Source of the DNA: Paenibacillus camerounensis
GTDB lineage: Bacteria; Bacillota; Bacilli; Paenibacillales; Paenibacillaceae
Direction of reading: 5' to 3'
DNA: 45,356 bases
NCBI RefSeq assembly: GCF_000723885.1
Contig: NZ_CCDG010000014.1
Coordinates: 1 to 45,356 of the forward strand
A program made the position numbers and the translations under genes. The notes below the pieces were generated by a model. The model had not been told where the DNA came from, did no database searches, and saw nothing but the letters and a program-made list of their open reading frames with translations. This document shows positions 7,778 to 16,674 of this stretch, piece after piece; position 1 is the first letter of the stretch; every line of letters begins with the position of its first letter.

Positions 7778-9085
7778 TTACTTCTTCAGCTTGTCCCAAG
7801 CACCCTGCATCGCTGTTTCCCAGCCTGCCTGATCAACCTTGCCTGCGATCAGCTGCTGGATCACGCTTGCGAATTCCTGGGTTACACCGTCAGGGAACTT
7901 GGAGGACTGCAGTCCGTAGACTTTGCCTTCCTGCACGTATTTGAATACGTCGGAACCAAGATCACCGATATCTTCAGGTGTTGCTTCAATTGTGGACAGG
8001 GCAGGGATGAACTTCCATTTTTTCGTGATATATTCTTTACCCATGTCGGAGGTTACGAGCCAGTTCAGGAAAGTCTTAGCTTCTTCTTTGGATGCGGAAT
8101 CCTTGTTCACAACCAGGTTGGCCGGAATCCCTACAGTCATCTTGTCGTTCTTCTCGGCATCTTCATTGATCGGCATTGGGAACATACCGATGTTCATGTC
8201 CGGAGTGATATTGTCAACCAGCGTCTGTGCCCAGTTGCCTTCCTGCATCATCGCAGTTTCACCGTTAGCGAACATAGCCAGGTGAGTGTTGGCATCGGTA
8301 GTCAGCGGGTTCTTTTGACCGTATTTCACAGTCAGGTTCAGCAGGTTGCTCCAGTCCTTGAACACCTGGTTGCCGACGATTGAAGCTGTTCCGCCATTCA
8401 GACCGGCGATGAATTCATCCACATTATCCTGCTGTGCAAAAGCTACGCTAATCCCCTGGTTACCCAGCAGCCACCACTCCTGATAAGCGTTGCCGAAAGG
8501 AATAACGTCGATAGCCTGCAGTTTTTTAGCCGCTTCTTCCAGCTCGGTGATGGTTTTAGGTGTTTCGGTGATGCCTGCTTTTTCGAACAGGTCTTTGTTA
8601 TACACGTAGCCGATACCCTCAAGGTTCATTGGCATACCATAGGTTTTGCCGTCCTTGGTCATTGGCTCTGCTGCCATCGGAATCAGATCCTTCACCCAAG
8701 GCTGGTCGGACAGGTCCTCGAGCTTGTCTCCCCACAGCTCCATTTCCGCATAACCGCCGTTTGAGAAAATATCAGGCGCATCGCCGGAAGCGAATTTCGT
8801 CTTCAGGGCTGCCGCATAGTCCGCACCGCCGCCGACAGTCTGAATGTCCAGCTTGATGTTCGGATATTCTTTTTCAAATTCAACCTTCAGCTCGTTCAGG
8901 CCTTCTACGATTTCCGTTTTGAACTGGAATACCTTAACCGTTTTCACTTCACCGGAGCCGGAGTTGCCAGCGCTTCCATTTTGTGCGTTATTTGAAGCCG
9001 TATTGTTATTGCCGCCGCAAGCCGCGAGCACAACAGACATCAGCATTACGCTGGACATCATTACTGCAGTACGTTTCTTATTCAT
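7778..9085 (-). CDS. Sugar ABC transporter solute-binding lipoprotein
   Basis: A 435-aa family 1 extracellular solute-binding protein. The signal peptide ends in the lipobox VLAAC with Cys23 as lipidation site, followed by a Gly/Asn/Ser-rich linker and the two-lobed binding fold (FASGDAPDIFSNGG, MFANGETAMMQEGNW). Anchored on the outer face of the membrane, it delivers a sugar to the two permeases encoded just upstream. The ATG is preceded by AAGGGGGAAA. Substrate is inferred from context, with a GH42 enzyme downstream, to be a galactoside or another beta-linked oligosaccharide. Confidence 0.92.
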   Translation of the reverse strand: MNKKRTAVMMSSVMLMSVVLAACGGNNNTASNNAQNGSAGNSGSGEVKTVKVFQFKTEIVEGLNELKVEFEKEYPNIKLDIQTVGGGADYAAALKTKFASGDAPDIFSNGGYAEMELWGDKLEDLSDQPWVKDLIPMAAEPMTKDGKTYGMPMNLEGIGYVYNKDLFEKAGITETPKTITELEEAAKKLQAIDVIPFGNAYQEWWLLGNQGISVAFAQQDNVDEFIAGLNGGTASIVGNQVFKDWSNLLNLTVKYGQKNPLTTDANTHLAMFANGETAMMQEGNWAQTLVDNITPDMNIGMFPMPINEDAEKNDKMTVGIPANLVVNKDSASKEEAKTFLNWLVTSDMGKEYITKKWKFIPALSTIEATPEDIGDLGSDVFKYVQEGKVYGLQSSKFPDGVTQEFASVIQQLIAGKVDQAGWETAMQGAWDKLKK

Positions 9086-9152
9086 TCTATTTTCCCCCTT
9101 GATAAGTTTGAATGCTTGATAAATTTATGGAACGGAGGATTCGAAGAAGGGA

Positions 9153-9986
9153 TTAACCCTTCACCGAACCCGCCGCGATTCCCTCAACAATGTAACGCTG
9201 CATGAACAGATAGAACACAACAATTGGGGCTACGCCAAGCGTCAGCGCCGGAAGCGCCATATCCCACTGCTTGGTATACTGGCCGAAGAACGAGAACGTT
9301 GCCAGCGGAATGGTCCGCAGCTCAGGTGCCTGCAGAATCAGGGATGGAAGCAGATAGTCATTCCAGATGCCCAGTGCATTCAGTACGATGATGGTCATCA
9401 GCATCGGCTTGAGCAGCGGAAGCACGATCCGGAAGAACACTGTAAGCGGGTTACAGCCGTCAACCGTTGCCGCCTCTTCAATCTCCAGCGGTACGGATTT
9501 GATGAACCCGTGGAACAGGAAGATCGCCATCGGAATGCTGAGACCCAATTGGGCCATCACCAGACCGGCAATAGAATTATTGACACCCAGGAAGTTAACC
9601 ACCTGCAGAATCGGAATCATGATGGTCTGGAACGGTACAACCATTGCCGCTACGAACAGCAGCAGCAGGACCCGGTTGAACTTCGAGTCTGCACGGACCA
9701 TCCGGTAGGCCGCCATTGCAGCGAACAGGGCGATCAGGATTACACAGATCACTGTGATGATAATCGAGTTACGGAAAGCTTCCGAGAAACGGGCCAGCTT
9801 CCAGGCCTGCGTGTAGTTGGACCAGACGAATTCGGACGGCCAGGCCGCCGCATTACTGAGAATTTCCCCGAACGATTTGACTGAGTTAGCCAGCAGGAAA
9901 TAGAACGGTGACAGGAACAGCAGTCCAAGGAGAATCATAATGATCTCCAGGCCGTAATTCCACTTGCCCTTGCCTTCGGTTTTCAT
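9153..9986 (-). CDS. Sugar ABC transporter permease, MalG-like
   Basis: A 277-aa inner-membrane subunit of a CUT1 importer with six predicted transmembrane helices. The cytoplasmic EAA loop that docks the ATPase is EEAATVDGCNPLTVFFRIVL, and the ending VEGIAAGSVKG is typical of MalG-like subunits. Its ATG overlaps the stop of the preceding permease gene by one base (TAATG), which implies translational coupling. No ATPase gene is nearby; Firmicutes commonly share an MsmX-type ATPase encoded elsewhere. Confidence 0.93.
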   Translation of the reverse strand: MKTEGKGKWNYGLEIIMILLGLLFLSPFYFLLANSVKSFGEILSNAAAWPSEFVWSNYTQAWKLARFSEAFRNSIIITVICVILIALFAAMAAYRMVRADSKFNRVLLLLFVAAMVVPFQTIMIPILQVVNFLGVNNSIAGLVMAQLGLSIPMAIFLFHGFIKSVPLEIEEAATVDGCNPLTVFFRIVLPLLKPMLMTIIVLNALGIWNDYLLPSLILQAPELRTIPLATFSFFGQYTKQWDMALPALTLGVAPIVVFYLFMQRYIVEGIAAGSVKG

Positions 9987-10867
9987 TATGCTTCAACCTC
10001 CTTGCTCTTCGTAATCCGCACCTGAATGACTGTGATGATGGCAACGATCAGGAAGAACAGCAGTGCTTTTGCCGTACCCAGTCCATATCGGTTGTTCAGG
10101 AAAGCTTCGTTATAGATGTTCATCGCTACAGATTCTGTAGACTTGAACGGTCCGCCCTTGGTCAGGGACAGGTTGAGGTCGAACATTTTGAAGGACCAGG
10201 ATATGGCCAGGAACAGTCCGACTGTTACAGCAGGCATAATCAGCGGAACAATGATGTTGCGCAGCACCTGGCTGCGGGAGGCACCATCGATTTGCGCTGC
10301 TTCCAGCACCTCTTTGGATACGTTGTTAAGCGAAGCAATGTAGATAACCATCAGATAACCGGAGGACTGCCAGACGAATACGATAACGATAGCCCAGAAG
10401 CCGGTTGTCGCGTCGCCGAGCCATGGAAGATTGAAGAAGGACCAGCCGGTCAGATCGCCCATAGTGGCGAATCCTTTGATGAAGATAAACTGCCATATAA
10501 ATCCAAGCAACAGGCCGCCGATTACGTTAGGCATAAAAAAGATAGTCCGGAGCATGTTGCGTGTCTTCAGTGCCTTGGTCAGGAAATAGGCCAGGAAAAA
10601 GCCCACTACATTGGTCAGCACAACCCCCAGCAGCGTAAACCGCACGGTGAACCAGAAGGAGGACCAGAAATCCGAATCATTTGTAAAAATCATTTTAAAA
10701 TTGTCAAAGCCTACCCAGGCCACATTCCCGGACACGCCGTTCCAGTCGGTGAATGAATAGTACATCCCCATCACAAACGGGATAATCATGACGATCGTAA
10801 AGAACAATAATGCCGGGCCAACGAAGAAAAGCTGTTGACCGAGATGGGACAACTTATTGCCGCGCAT
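9986..10867 (-). CDS. Sugar ABC transporter permease, MalF-like
   Basis: A 293-aa CUT1 permease with six predicted helices and the EAA loop EAAQIDGASRSQVLRNIIVP. It is the first gene of the importer operon (permease, permease, lipoprotein). The ATG has AAGGGGGGG 7 nt upstream. A YesM/YesN-type two-component pair is transcribed divergently from the 134-bp region in front and is the likely regulator of this operon. Confidence 0.93.
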   Translation of the reverse strand: MRGNKLSHLGQQLFFVGPALLFFTIVMIIPFVMGMYYSFTDWNGVSGNVAWVGFDNFKMIFTNDSDFWSSFWFTVRFTLLGVVLTNVVGFFLAYFLTKALKTRNMLRTIFFMPNVIGGLLLGFIWQFIFIKGFATMGDLTGWSFFNLPWLGDATTGFWAIVIVFVWQSSGYLMVIYIASLNNVSKEVLEAAQIDGASRSQVLRNIIVPLIMPAVTVGLFLAISWSFKMFDLNLSLTKGGPFKSTESVAMNIYNEAFLNNRYGLGTAKALLFFLIVAIITVIQVRITKSKEVEA

Positions 10868-11001
10868 ATATTGGCCCCCCCTTTCTTTTACTCACTTACT
10901 TGTTTATGATCTATTCATATTATCTGTTTTTTGACGGACCGCTTACACCTACGCAAGTGATCTTTAAGGTGTAAAATATTGATCGGATGTGACAAGAATC
11001 G

Positions 11002-12825
11002 ATGAAATGGAACAATATCCGCACCAAACTGATCGTTTATTTACTCCTCCCGACCCTTGTCTGTATTATGGCGACAATGTATATCAGCTATTCCTACACG
11101 ACCCAATCCCTGCGGACACGGGCTGTCGACGAGAACAAAAACCTGCTCTACCAGGGCTACAAAAATATCAACAGCCTGATTCAGGAGATCAACCGGCTGT
11201 CGCTGAGTGTGTATTCCGACTCTGATTTTTACCGCCTGCTTGAAGCCGGTTATGATGACCTGTCCTCTGATATCGCCATTTATAATTCACTCAGCTACAT
11301 TTCAACTTCGCTGCCCAATATCTCGCAGGTATATTTATACGGCGTCAAGGACGGCAAAGCCACGCTGATCACCGACAATACTACACCCAAGCGCTGGCTG
11401 GGGAGCCCGCCCTATGAAGATTCCAATCTGACGGACAGCTCTCCGGTCAAGGTGCAGAGCACCCATATCAGCAATGTGTATGGCCTGACCCTTCCGCTGA
11501 CCCAGTTTGTTCCCGAGCCCGTCTTTACCTTTCACCGCAGAATTGAGCGTATTCCTTCTTCGGAAGCACTCGGTTACCTCTCGGTTGACATCAAGCTGGC
11601 AGCGCTGACTGAGATTGTTGAGCAATTGTACGAGCAGGACCAGGAGAACCTGTACCTGGTGGACAGTGATGGTACGGTCGTCTACGGACGGGATGAAGCC
11701 GAGCCCGGCAAACCGCTGAATGCAGGCTGGTACAGCAGGCAGATTGCCGCGAATGCCGAGCCTCAGGGGTATTTTGAGGAAAGCGGATCAGTCTTTATTT
11801 ATCAGAAAATCGAGAGCACCGGCCTGAGCTGGACGCTGATCAAGCAAATCCCCGTCTCCTACCTGTTCCGTGAAGCCAAGGAAGCTGCCGGCATCAACAT
11901 TATGCTGCTGTTTCTGCTGATGAGCATGATTATTGCCCTGACAGTCCTGATCTCCTTCCGGATCACGGCCCCGATCAAGCAGCTGACCCGGTATATGAAT
12001 CAGGTGCGGACCGGTAATCTGGAGGTGGACATCCGCCCGGCGGGCAATGATGAGATCGGTGTGCTGACCGAGCATTTCCGCAGCATGATGGACACGATCA
12101 ACAATCTTATTTTGCGCGAATACCGGCTTGAGCTGTCCAACAAAACCAATGAGCTGAGGGCGCTGCAGTCACAAATTAATCCGCATTTCCTGAACAATAC
12201 GCTGCAGATTATCGGTACACTGGCGCTTGAGATGAAGGTGCCGCAGATTTACTCCCTGCTCTCGGCGCTGGCTAAGATGATGCGGTACAGCATGCATAAC
12301 GATGAGAAGATCGTCACCGTCAAGGATGAGCTGGAGCATGTCAAAGCCTATATTGAGCTGCAGCGGGAGCGTTTTGAAAATAAGTTCACTTTCCGCTACG
12401 ATATGAATGAGCCTCTGCTCGGTGCACTGATGCCAAAGATGATTCTTCAGCCGATTGTTGAGAATTACTTCAAGCACGGCTTTAATCTGTCCCGGACGGA
12501 TGGATTTATTGAGATAACGGCTAACAGACTGGACGGCGGACGGATGGAAATGATCATTCGCAACAACGGTACAGCCATTCCTTCAGCCAAGCTGGAGAGG
12601 CTGCGCCAGGAGCTCACCCGCCCTGATCCCCTTGACGTTTCTCTGCTAAAAAACAGCGAGGAGAGACGTGATGCGCCCGGTGCAGGCATCGGCCTCGGTA
12701 ATGTGCTGGCCCGCCTGCGGCTCGTCTGCGGGGAGGATGCTTCGCTTACTGTGGACAATCTGCCTGAAGGCGGGGTAATAGTCAGACTGGAATTTGAAAT
12801 ACAAACGGAGAGTGAACGCATATGA
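11002..12825 (+). CDS. YesM-like sensor histidine kinase
   Basis: A 607-aa membrane kinase. A transmembrane helix at about 9-30 is followed by an extracellular Cache-like sensor region to about 290, a second helix (about 298-318) and a HAMP domain (APIKQLTRYMNQVRTGNLEVDI). The His-kinase motif is LQSQINPHFLNNTLQ with phospho-acceptor His395. The ATPase domain shows its N box as IVENYFKHG and its G box as GIGLGNVLARLRL. Kinases of this class typically sense sugars, often through a solute-binding protein. Its stop overlaps the response-regulator start (ATGA). The ribosome site before the ATG is weak. Confidence 0.92.
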   Translation: MKWNNIRTKLIVYLLLPTLVCIMATMYISYSYTTQSLRTRAVDENKNLLYQGYKNINSLIQEINRLSLSVYSDSDFYRLLEAGYDDLSSDIAIYNSLSYISTSLPNISQVYLYGVKDGKATLITDNTTPKRWLGSPPYEDSNLTDSSPVKVQSTHISNVYGLTLPLTQFVPEPVFTFHRRIERIPSSEALGYLSVDIKLAALTEIVEQLYEQDQENLYLVDSDGTVVYGRDEAEPGKPLNAGWYSRQIAANAEPQGYFEESGSVFIYQKIESTGLSWTLIKQIPVSYLFREAKEAAGINIMLLFLLMSMIIALTVLISFRITAPIKQLTRYMNQVRTGNLEVDIRPAGNDEIGVLTEHFRSMMDTINNLILREYRLELSNKTNELRALQSQINPHFLNNTLQIIGTLALEMKVPQIYSLLSALAKMMRYSMHNDEKIVTVKDELEHVKAYIELQRERFENKFTFRYDMNEPLLGALMPKMILQPIVENYFKHGFNLSRTDGFIEITANRLDGGRMEMIIRNNGTAIPSAKLERLRQELTRPDPLDVSLLKNSEERRDAPGAGIGLGNVLARLRLVCGEDASLTVDNLPEGGVIVRLEFEIQTESERI

Positions 12826-14462
12826 AGGCGCTGATTGTGGATGATGAGGCAAGAGTCAGGAAGGCGGTCCGGCTGCTGGTCGACTGGGAGGGTCATCAGA
12901 TCGGAGAGATTATGGAGGCCGGAAGCGGGAATGAAGCGATCGAGCTGATCCGTGAGCATAAGCCCGGGCTTGTTATTATGGATATGATGATGGAATCGGG
13001 CAACGGCATTGAGCTGATGACTTGGGTCAATGAATTCGCCGGGAATACGAAGTTTATTGTTGTCAGCGGGCACAACGATTTCGACTTTGTGCGTGAGACG
13101 GTCCGCCATGGGGGAATCGATTATATTCTCAAGCCGATTGAGCCGGAGGCTATCAATACAGCTGTCGGCAAGGCGGTCGCCGCCTGGCGCTCCGAGGCGG
13201 AAGAGCGCAGCCAGCGGCAGCGGCAGAGCATCCGGCTGAACGAAATCAAGCCGATCTACGGCGAGCGGCTGCTGTCCGCACTCATTGATGATCCGGTCAC
13301 TGCAGAGGCTACACTGCGCCGGCTGGTTGCCGAGGGTGTTATTCCCGGCAGTGCCGGAGCTGCCCGTCTGCTGCTGGTACAGACCGATGCCGGCAATAAC
13401 CCGCTGCTGCGGCGTTTCGGCGGAGACAGCGAGCTGCTCTATTATGCCATTGTTAACATCTGTAACGAATTCATGCAGCCTCAGGAAAAAGGAATCGCCT
13501 TCCGCTACTGGGGAGGTCCGCCGGAAATTGCCATCCTGCTGTGGGATGTGCAGGAATCCGTCACAGAGCTGATCGGCAAGATTAATCAGGGTCTGTTCCA
13601 TACCCTGCAGCTGCGGATGCACTTCGGCATCAGCCCGGCAGGAAGCCTGCCCGGCCGGCTTGCCTCGCAGCGCATAGAAGCTGCCGAAGCGCTGCTGCGC
13701 CGCAATCTGCTGCGGCATGAGGATTACAGCCACTTCAGTGTATCCTCGGGAGAATACCGCCAGGATGTGGCCGCAGCCGGTGCAAGGCCGATCTTTGCCG
13801 ATGTCCAGGAGGACTGGAAAATGGCGGTTGTCAGCGGCAACATGGACGCCCTGTCCGCCGCCGCCCAGCATTGGACCGAGGAGCTCAGCCGCAGCGGCGT
13901 CATCACGCCCGAGATGCTCGGCTCCTGGAAAGCGGATGCCCTCCTGTTCCGCTCACGGCTCGCCCGCGAAGCGCTGGGCAGCCGGGCCGAAAGCGCTCTG
14001 GCAGAGCTGGAGCTTGCCGACCGCGATAACCCTGCTCCTTATGCGACAGGCTATTCCTTCTCTTTGTTCGCCTGGCGCGACTGGTCCTTCAGCCTGATGC
14101 TGAGCCTGTCCCGGGTGCTGTCAGCCGGACAGGTCAAGGAACGCAATCCGCTGACTGAGATCGTTAAATATATCGACCAGAACTACCAGTCCGACCTTTC
14201 GCTGCAGGAGGTTGCCGGTAAATTCTATGTCAGCCGCGAGTATATTTCCCGCAAGTTCAAGCAGGAATACGGCATTAATTTTACCGACTATATCGGCTCT
14301 GTGCGGATTGAAAAGGCCAAGCTGCTGCTGCAGAATCATAACTTGAAGCTGTCGCAGATTTCGGAAATGACCGGCTTTCATGATGTGAAGTATTTCAGCA
14401 AGGTATTTAAGAAGCAGACCGGAGTTACGCCTAAGGATTACCGGATACAGGCTACCCTCTAG
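12822..14462 (+). CDS. YesN-like response regulator with AraC DNA-binding domain
   Basis: A 546-aa two-component regulator. The receiver domain (1-120) has the acidic pair VDDE, phospho-acceptor Asp54 in VIMDMMM, and Lys in LKPIE. A long middle region (about 125-430) of the kind seen in YesN proteins follows, then a C-terminal AraC double helix-turn-helix (SLQEVAGKFYVSREYISRKF, then SEMTGFHDVKYFSKVFKKQ). Translationally coupled to the kinase gene by a 4-nt overlap. Expected to activate the divergent ABC importer operon and perhaps the GH42 gene beyond it. Confidence 0.93.
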   Translation: MKALIVDDEARVRKAVRLLVDWEGHQIGEIMEAGSGNEAIELIREHKPGLVIMDMMMESGNGIELMTWVNEFAGNTKFIVVSGHNDFDFVRETVRHGGIDYILKPIEPEAINTAVGKAVAAWRSEAEERSQRQRQSIRLNEIKPIYGERLLSALIDDPVTAEATLRRLVAEGVIPGSAGAARLLLVQTDAGNNPLLRRFGGDSELLYYAIVNICNEFMQPQEKGIAFRYWGGPPEIAILLWDVQESVTELIGKINQGLFHTLQLRMHFGISPAGSLPGRLASQRIEAAEALLRRNLLRHEDYSHFSVSSGEYRQDVAAAGARPIFADVQEDWKMAVVSGNMDALSAAAQHWTEELSRSGVITPEMLGSWKADALLFRSRLAREALGSRAESALAELELADRDNPAPYATGYSFSLFAWRDWSFSLMLSLSRVLSAGQVKERNPLTEIVKYIDQNYQSDLSLQEVAGKFYVSREYISRKFKQEYGINFTDYIGSVRIEKAKLLLQNHNLKLSQISEMTGFHDVKYFSKVFKKQTGVTPKDYRIQATL

Positions 14463-14598
14463 TATCCGGCAGGACATGATAAACACAGCGGTTGCTTACT
14501 CCTTCACAATTTCATTTAACAGGCCAAACGTCTATGCAATGAAGACAGATGCTGCATAAGATGGGTTTGTAAGATGATGTTGCGGAGGAGGTAATACG

Positions 14599-14694
14599 AT
14601 GAGCGGTTGTGCAAATGTAGGCGGTCTGTTTACTTCCACTACTACAATCCTGGTACTCTACATTCTGCTGGTAATCATCCTTAGAACATTCTAG
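14599..14694 (+). CDS. YjcZ-like sporulation microprotein
   Basis: A 31-residue protein, MSGCANVGGLFTSTTTILVL followed by YILLVIILRTF. GGAGGAGG lies 8 nt before the ATG and the stop is TAG. A short Gly-containing head followed by one hydrophobic helix (ILVLYILLVIIL) is the hallmark of the YjcZ family of small spore-associated membrane proteins found in Bacillales. It stands alone, with a hairpin just downstream. Family assignment rests on the pattern; the protein is too short for certainty. Confidence 0.7.
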   Translation: MSGCANVGGLFTSTTTILVLYILLVIILRTF

Positions 14695-14717
14695 TAACCA
14701 AAAGCTAAGCAGCAAGA

Positions 14718-14748
14718 AGCCAGGCAGCCGTACATCGGCTGCCTGGCT
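14718..14748. terminator. Strong hairpin between two convergent small genes
   Basis: Perfect 13-bp arms AGCCAGGCAGCCG and CGGCTGCCTGGCT enclose TACAT. It lies 24 nt past the YjcZ-like stop and 24 nt past the end of the gene on the other strand. Neither side has a clear T-run, so it may act as a bidirectional terminator or transcript-end stabiliser. Confidence 0.6.
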
Positions 14749-14771
14749 CGGCTAGTGCTGCACCAGAAAAA

Positions 14772-15086
14772 TCAAGTATACAGAAGTGTAATAACCAGCA
14801 GCTCATACAGCACAAGGGTAAGAATGGCCTCGTCGCTGCTTCCGAAAAAAGCCCGTTGTCCCCCATGCTGCTGTACCCCCAGATAAAATAAACCCCGGTC
14901 ACAGCCCAGAATTCTCCCTGTAACTATCTGTCCGTCCATCGTCTGCACCTGTACAAGCTGATTAACATGCTGTCTGCATATATGATGTAAATGATGTCTG
15001 ACTGACTTCAGATTCTGTACATACTGATTATCCGCCTGATACAGTACTCTCTGCTGCATCCCCGCCTGAATCCCCATTGTAAGCAC
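14772..15086 (-). CDS. Small protein with a predicted barrel-like segment, possibly spore-related
   Basis: A protein of 104 aa (101 if the ATG at 15077 is used). The putative GTG start has AGGAAGG only 4 nt upstream, while the ATG lies 13 nt from it, so the start is undecided. The N-terminal third is helical and rich in His, Gln and Arg. The middle (VNQLVQVQTMDGQIVTGRIL through GLFYLGVQ) reads like a small Sm/SH3-type beta barrel that handles a ligand or polymer. The end (AILTLVLYELLVITLLYT) is hydrophobic. No named family is recognised. It lies tail to tail with the YjcZ-like gene. A spore-surface role is only a guess from that neighbour. Confidence 0.6.
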   Translation of the reverse strand: MLTMGIQAGMQQRVLYQADNQYVQNLKSVRHHLHHICRQHVNQLVQVQTMDGQIVTGRILGCDRGLFYLGVQQHGGQRAFFGSSDEAILTLVLYELLVITLLYT

Positions 15087-15145
15087 ACTACCTTCCTGTT
15101 CAAAGTACTACATAGTATGCTGCTTCGCTTCCAGGGTTCTTTACT

Positions 15146-16321
15146 TTAGTCTGCCTGACCGTACCAGGCCAGAAAAGCATCAGCCACCGCCTTGCCGGCG
15201 TGTCCGTTCGGATGCGGGTCAAATTCATTGCTCATGTATTCCGGACGAATCCGGTGCTCCAGCGGGGAAGGCTCCGATAATATAGCCGCGATGTCGAATA
15301 CGCGGTCTGCTCCGGACGGAGGATTGCTGCGGATCGCCGCATTTACCGTACGCCAGCAGGTCTCCCTCTCCTCAGCGAAGTTGAACGGGGGCACGGTGCT
15401 GAGTATAACTGAGGCTGCCGGATTGGCTGCCTTGATCTTGATGACTATCGCCGCCAGATCACCGAGCAGCTCATCTGCGGTCCGTTTGCCGATATCCAGA
15501 TCATTGACGCCCAGCACCATTAATACCTCATCACCCTGCTTCGCCTTGTTCAGCCACGGACCGTCCGCTGCCACATCATAGGCTCTGCCCCAGCCTGATC
15601 CGATGTTCCACAGGCCGTAATCTGTTCCCAGCCCTTCAGCAATACGCGCCGCCCAGTAGGTATAAGCGTTCTTCTCCGTACGCACACCCTGGGTAATGGA
15701 GTCACCCAGCAAGACAAGCTTCTTGGCTACCTGCTTCTTGTAGCCAATATAGCTTGGGGCTACCAGCAGCTTCTCCGACTCCGTGAATCCTTCAGCCGTC
15801 TCATTGCCTGCCAGGCTGCCTTCAGCATCATATCCGCTGACCAGCATATCCTCAACGTTATACGGGAAAGACTTGCCCGGCTTCAGCGTCCTGATCGTCC
15901 AGGTGAACGCCAGAAAGTGCCCCTCCGGCAGCTCTAGTTCAGCCGCGTCGCTCCAGAAGCATTCGCCGGGAGCAACCTGCCGGGAGCCTGCTCCGTTGAA
16001 CGTAACCGCCACCTGCGTCCCGGGCGTAACTGTGCCGTCAGGCACAAGCCCGCCGTCAGCGATATAAGCGGCTTCGATCTCCCACTCTCCGCCCGGCTCA
16101 CTGCCCTTGGCTTCCTGCCCCAGATCCCAGGTGGAGTCCACGCTGTTGCTGTGCCAGAGCTTCAGCGTCAGGCTGCCGCTCTCCCGCAGGCGTAGATAAG
16201 TCCGGTATGTATGAGTGAACGGCTCCGCCGCATTCATAATATAATTCGCTGCAGTAGATACTGCTGTTGCCGCTGAGTAATCAATCTGGCTGAGCAATCC
16301 GTTGTTGTCTTTATTGTTCAT
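15146..16321 (-). CDS. SGNH/GDSL-type hydrolase (putative carbohydrate esterase)
   Basis: A 391-aa protein. The ATG at 16321 is preferred because GGAGA lies 7 nt upstream; a longer frame would run into the palindromic repeat. Residues 1-195 form a beta-rich N-terminal domain. The SGNH hydrolase domain follows: block I LLGDSITQG with nucleophile Ser208, Gly in NIGSGWGRA, block III GVNDL, and block V DPHPNGHAG with the catalytic Asp/His. Such enzymes often remove acetyl groups from plant polysaccharides. No signal peptide is seen, so it is probably cytoplasmic. It lies downstream of the alpha-xylosidase gene on the same strand but is separated by a terminator and a repeat. Confidence 0.88.
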   Translation of the reverse strand: MNNKDNNGLLSQIDYSAATAVSTAANYIMNAAEPFTHTYRTYLRLRESGSLTLKLWHSNSVDSTWDLGQEAKGSEPGGEWEIEAAYIADGGLVPDGTVTPGTQVAVTFNGAGSRQVAPGECFWSDAAELELPEGHFLAFTWTIRTLKPGKSFPYNVEDMLVSGYDAEGSLAGNETAEGFTESEKLLVAPSYIGYKKQVAKKLVLLGDSITQGVRTEKNAYTYWAARIAEGLGTDYGLWNIGSGWGRAYDVAADGPWLNKAKQGDEVLMVLGVNDLDIGKRTADELLGDLAAIVIKIKAANPAASVILSTVPPFNFAEERETCWRTVNAAIRSNPPSGADRVFDIAAILSEPSPLEHRIRPEYMSNEFDPHPNGHAGKAVADAFLAWYGQAD

Positions 16322-16385
16322 AATGCTTTCTCCTATTCTGTTAGGCCGGCAAATCCAGTAGCTTCTAACCGGACTCCGACCAACA

Positions 16386-16538
16386 TTTAATTGGATTTTC
16401 GTCACTTAATTCCATCGTCTCTTATTTTCCCTTATACCCCATTAACAGCAAATACTGCACAATTAAGTGTCATTTTTCCACCTAGTATGCCTCTAATCAG
16501 CGGTTGGCTAAGAATTAGATGGCGAAATTCCACTTAGC
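16386..16538. repeat. Four-palindrome element, family 1, shortened copy B
   Basis: Three of the four 25-bp palindromes are present, at 16386-16410, 16462-16486 and 16514-16538; they match units 1, 3 and 4 of copies A and C. The distance from unit 1 to unit 3 is 76 bp rather than 112-113, consistent with loss of unit 2 plus part of a spacer. The element lies between the alpha-xylosidase and SGNH hydrolase genes, where no gene is seen in about 350 bp. Confidence 0.75.
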
Positions 16539-16612
16539 TTAAAAGCAAAACTCTGAAAAATCACAATCATCACATATCTCCGCCTATACTCAGAGGTTCC
16601 TTTATATGCTCC

Positions 16613-16652
16613 AAAAAAACTCCCTAATAAACCGGGAACAATCTGTTCCCGG
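16613..16652 (-). terminator. Terminator of the alpha-xylosidase gene
   Basis: Nine-bp arms CCGGGAACA (16632-16640) and TGTTCCCGG (16644-16652) lie about 22 nt past the stop of the GH31 gene. On the minus strand the sequence continues TTTATTAGGGAG and then seven T residues. Confidence 0.7.
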
Positions 16653-16674
16653 CCATTAGAGAGCTGGTCTTACC

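Noticed and set aside
10934..10947. CRE-like site upstream of the first ABC importer
   Set aside because: Only the first eight bases (TGTAAGCG) match; the second half does not fit the consensus.
12465..13871. 468-residue minus-strand frame opposite the response regulator
   Set aside because: Low-complexity antisense translation of a well-supported coding region, without a ribosome site.
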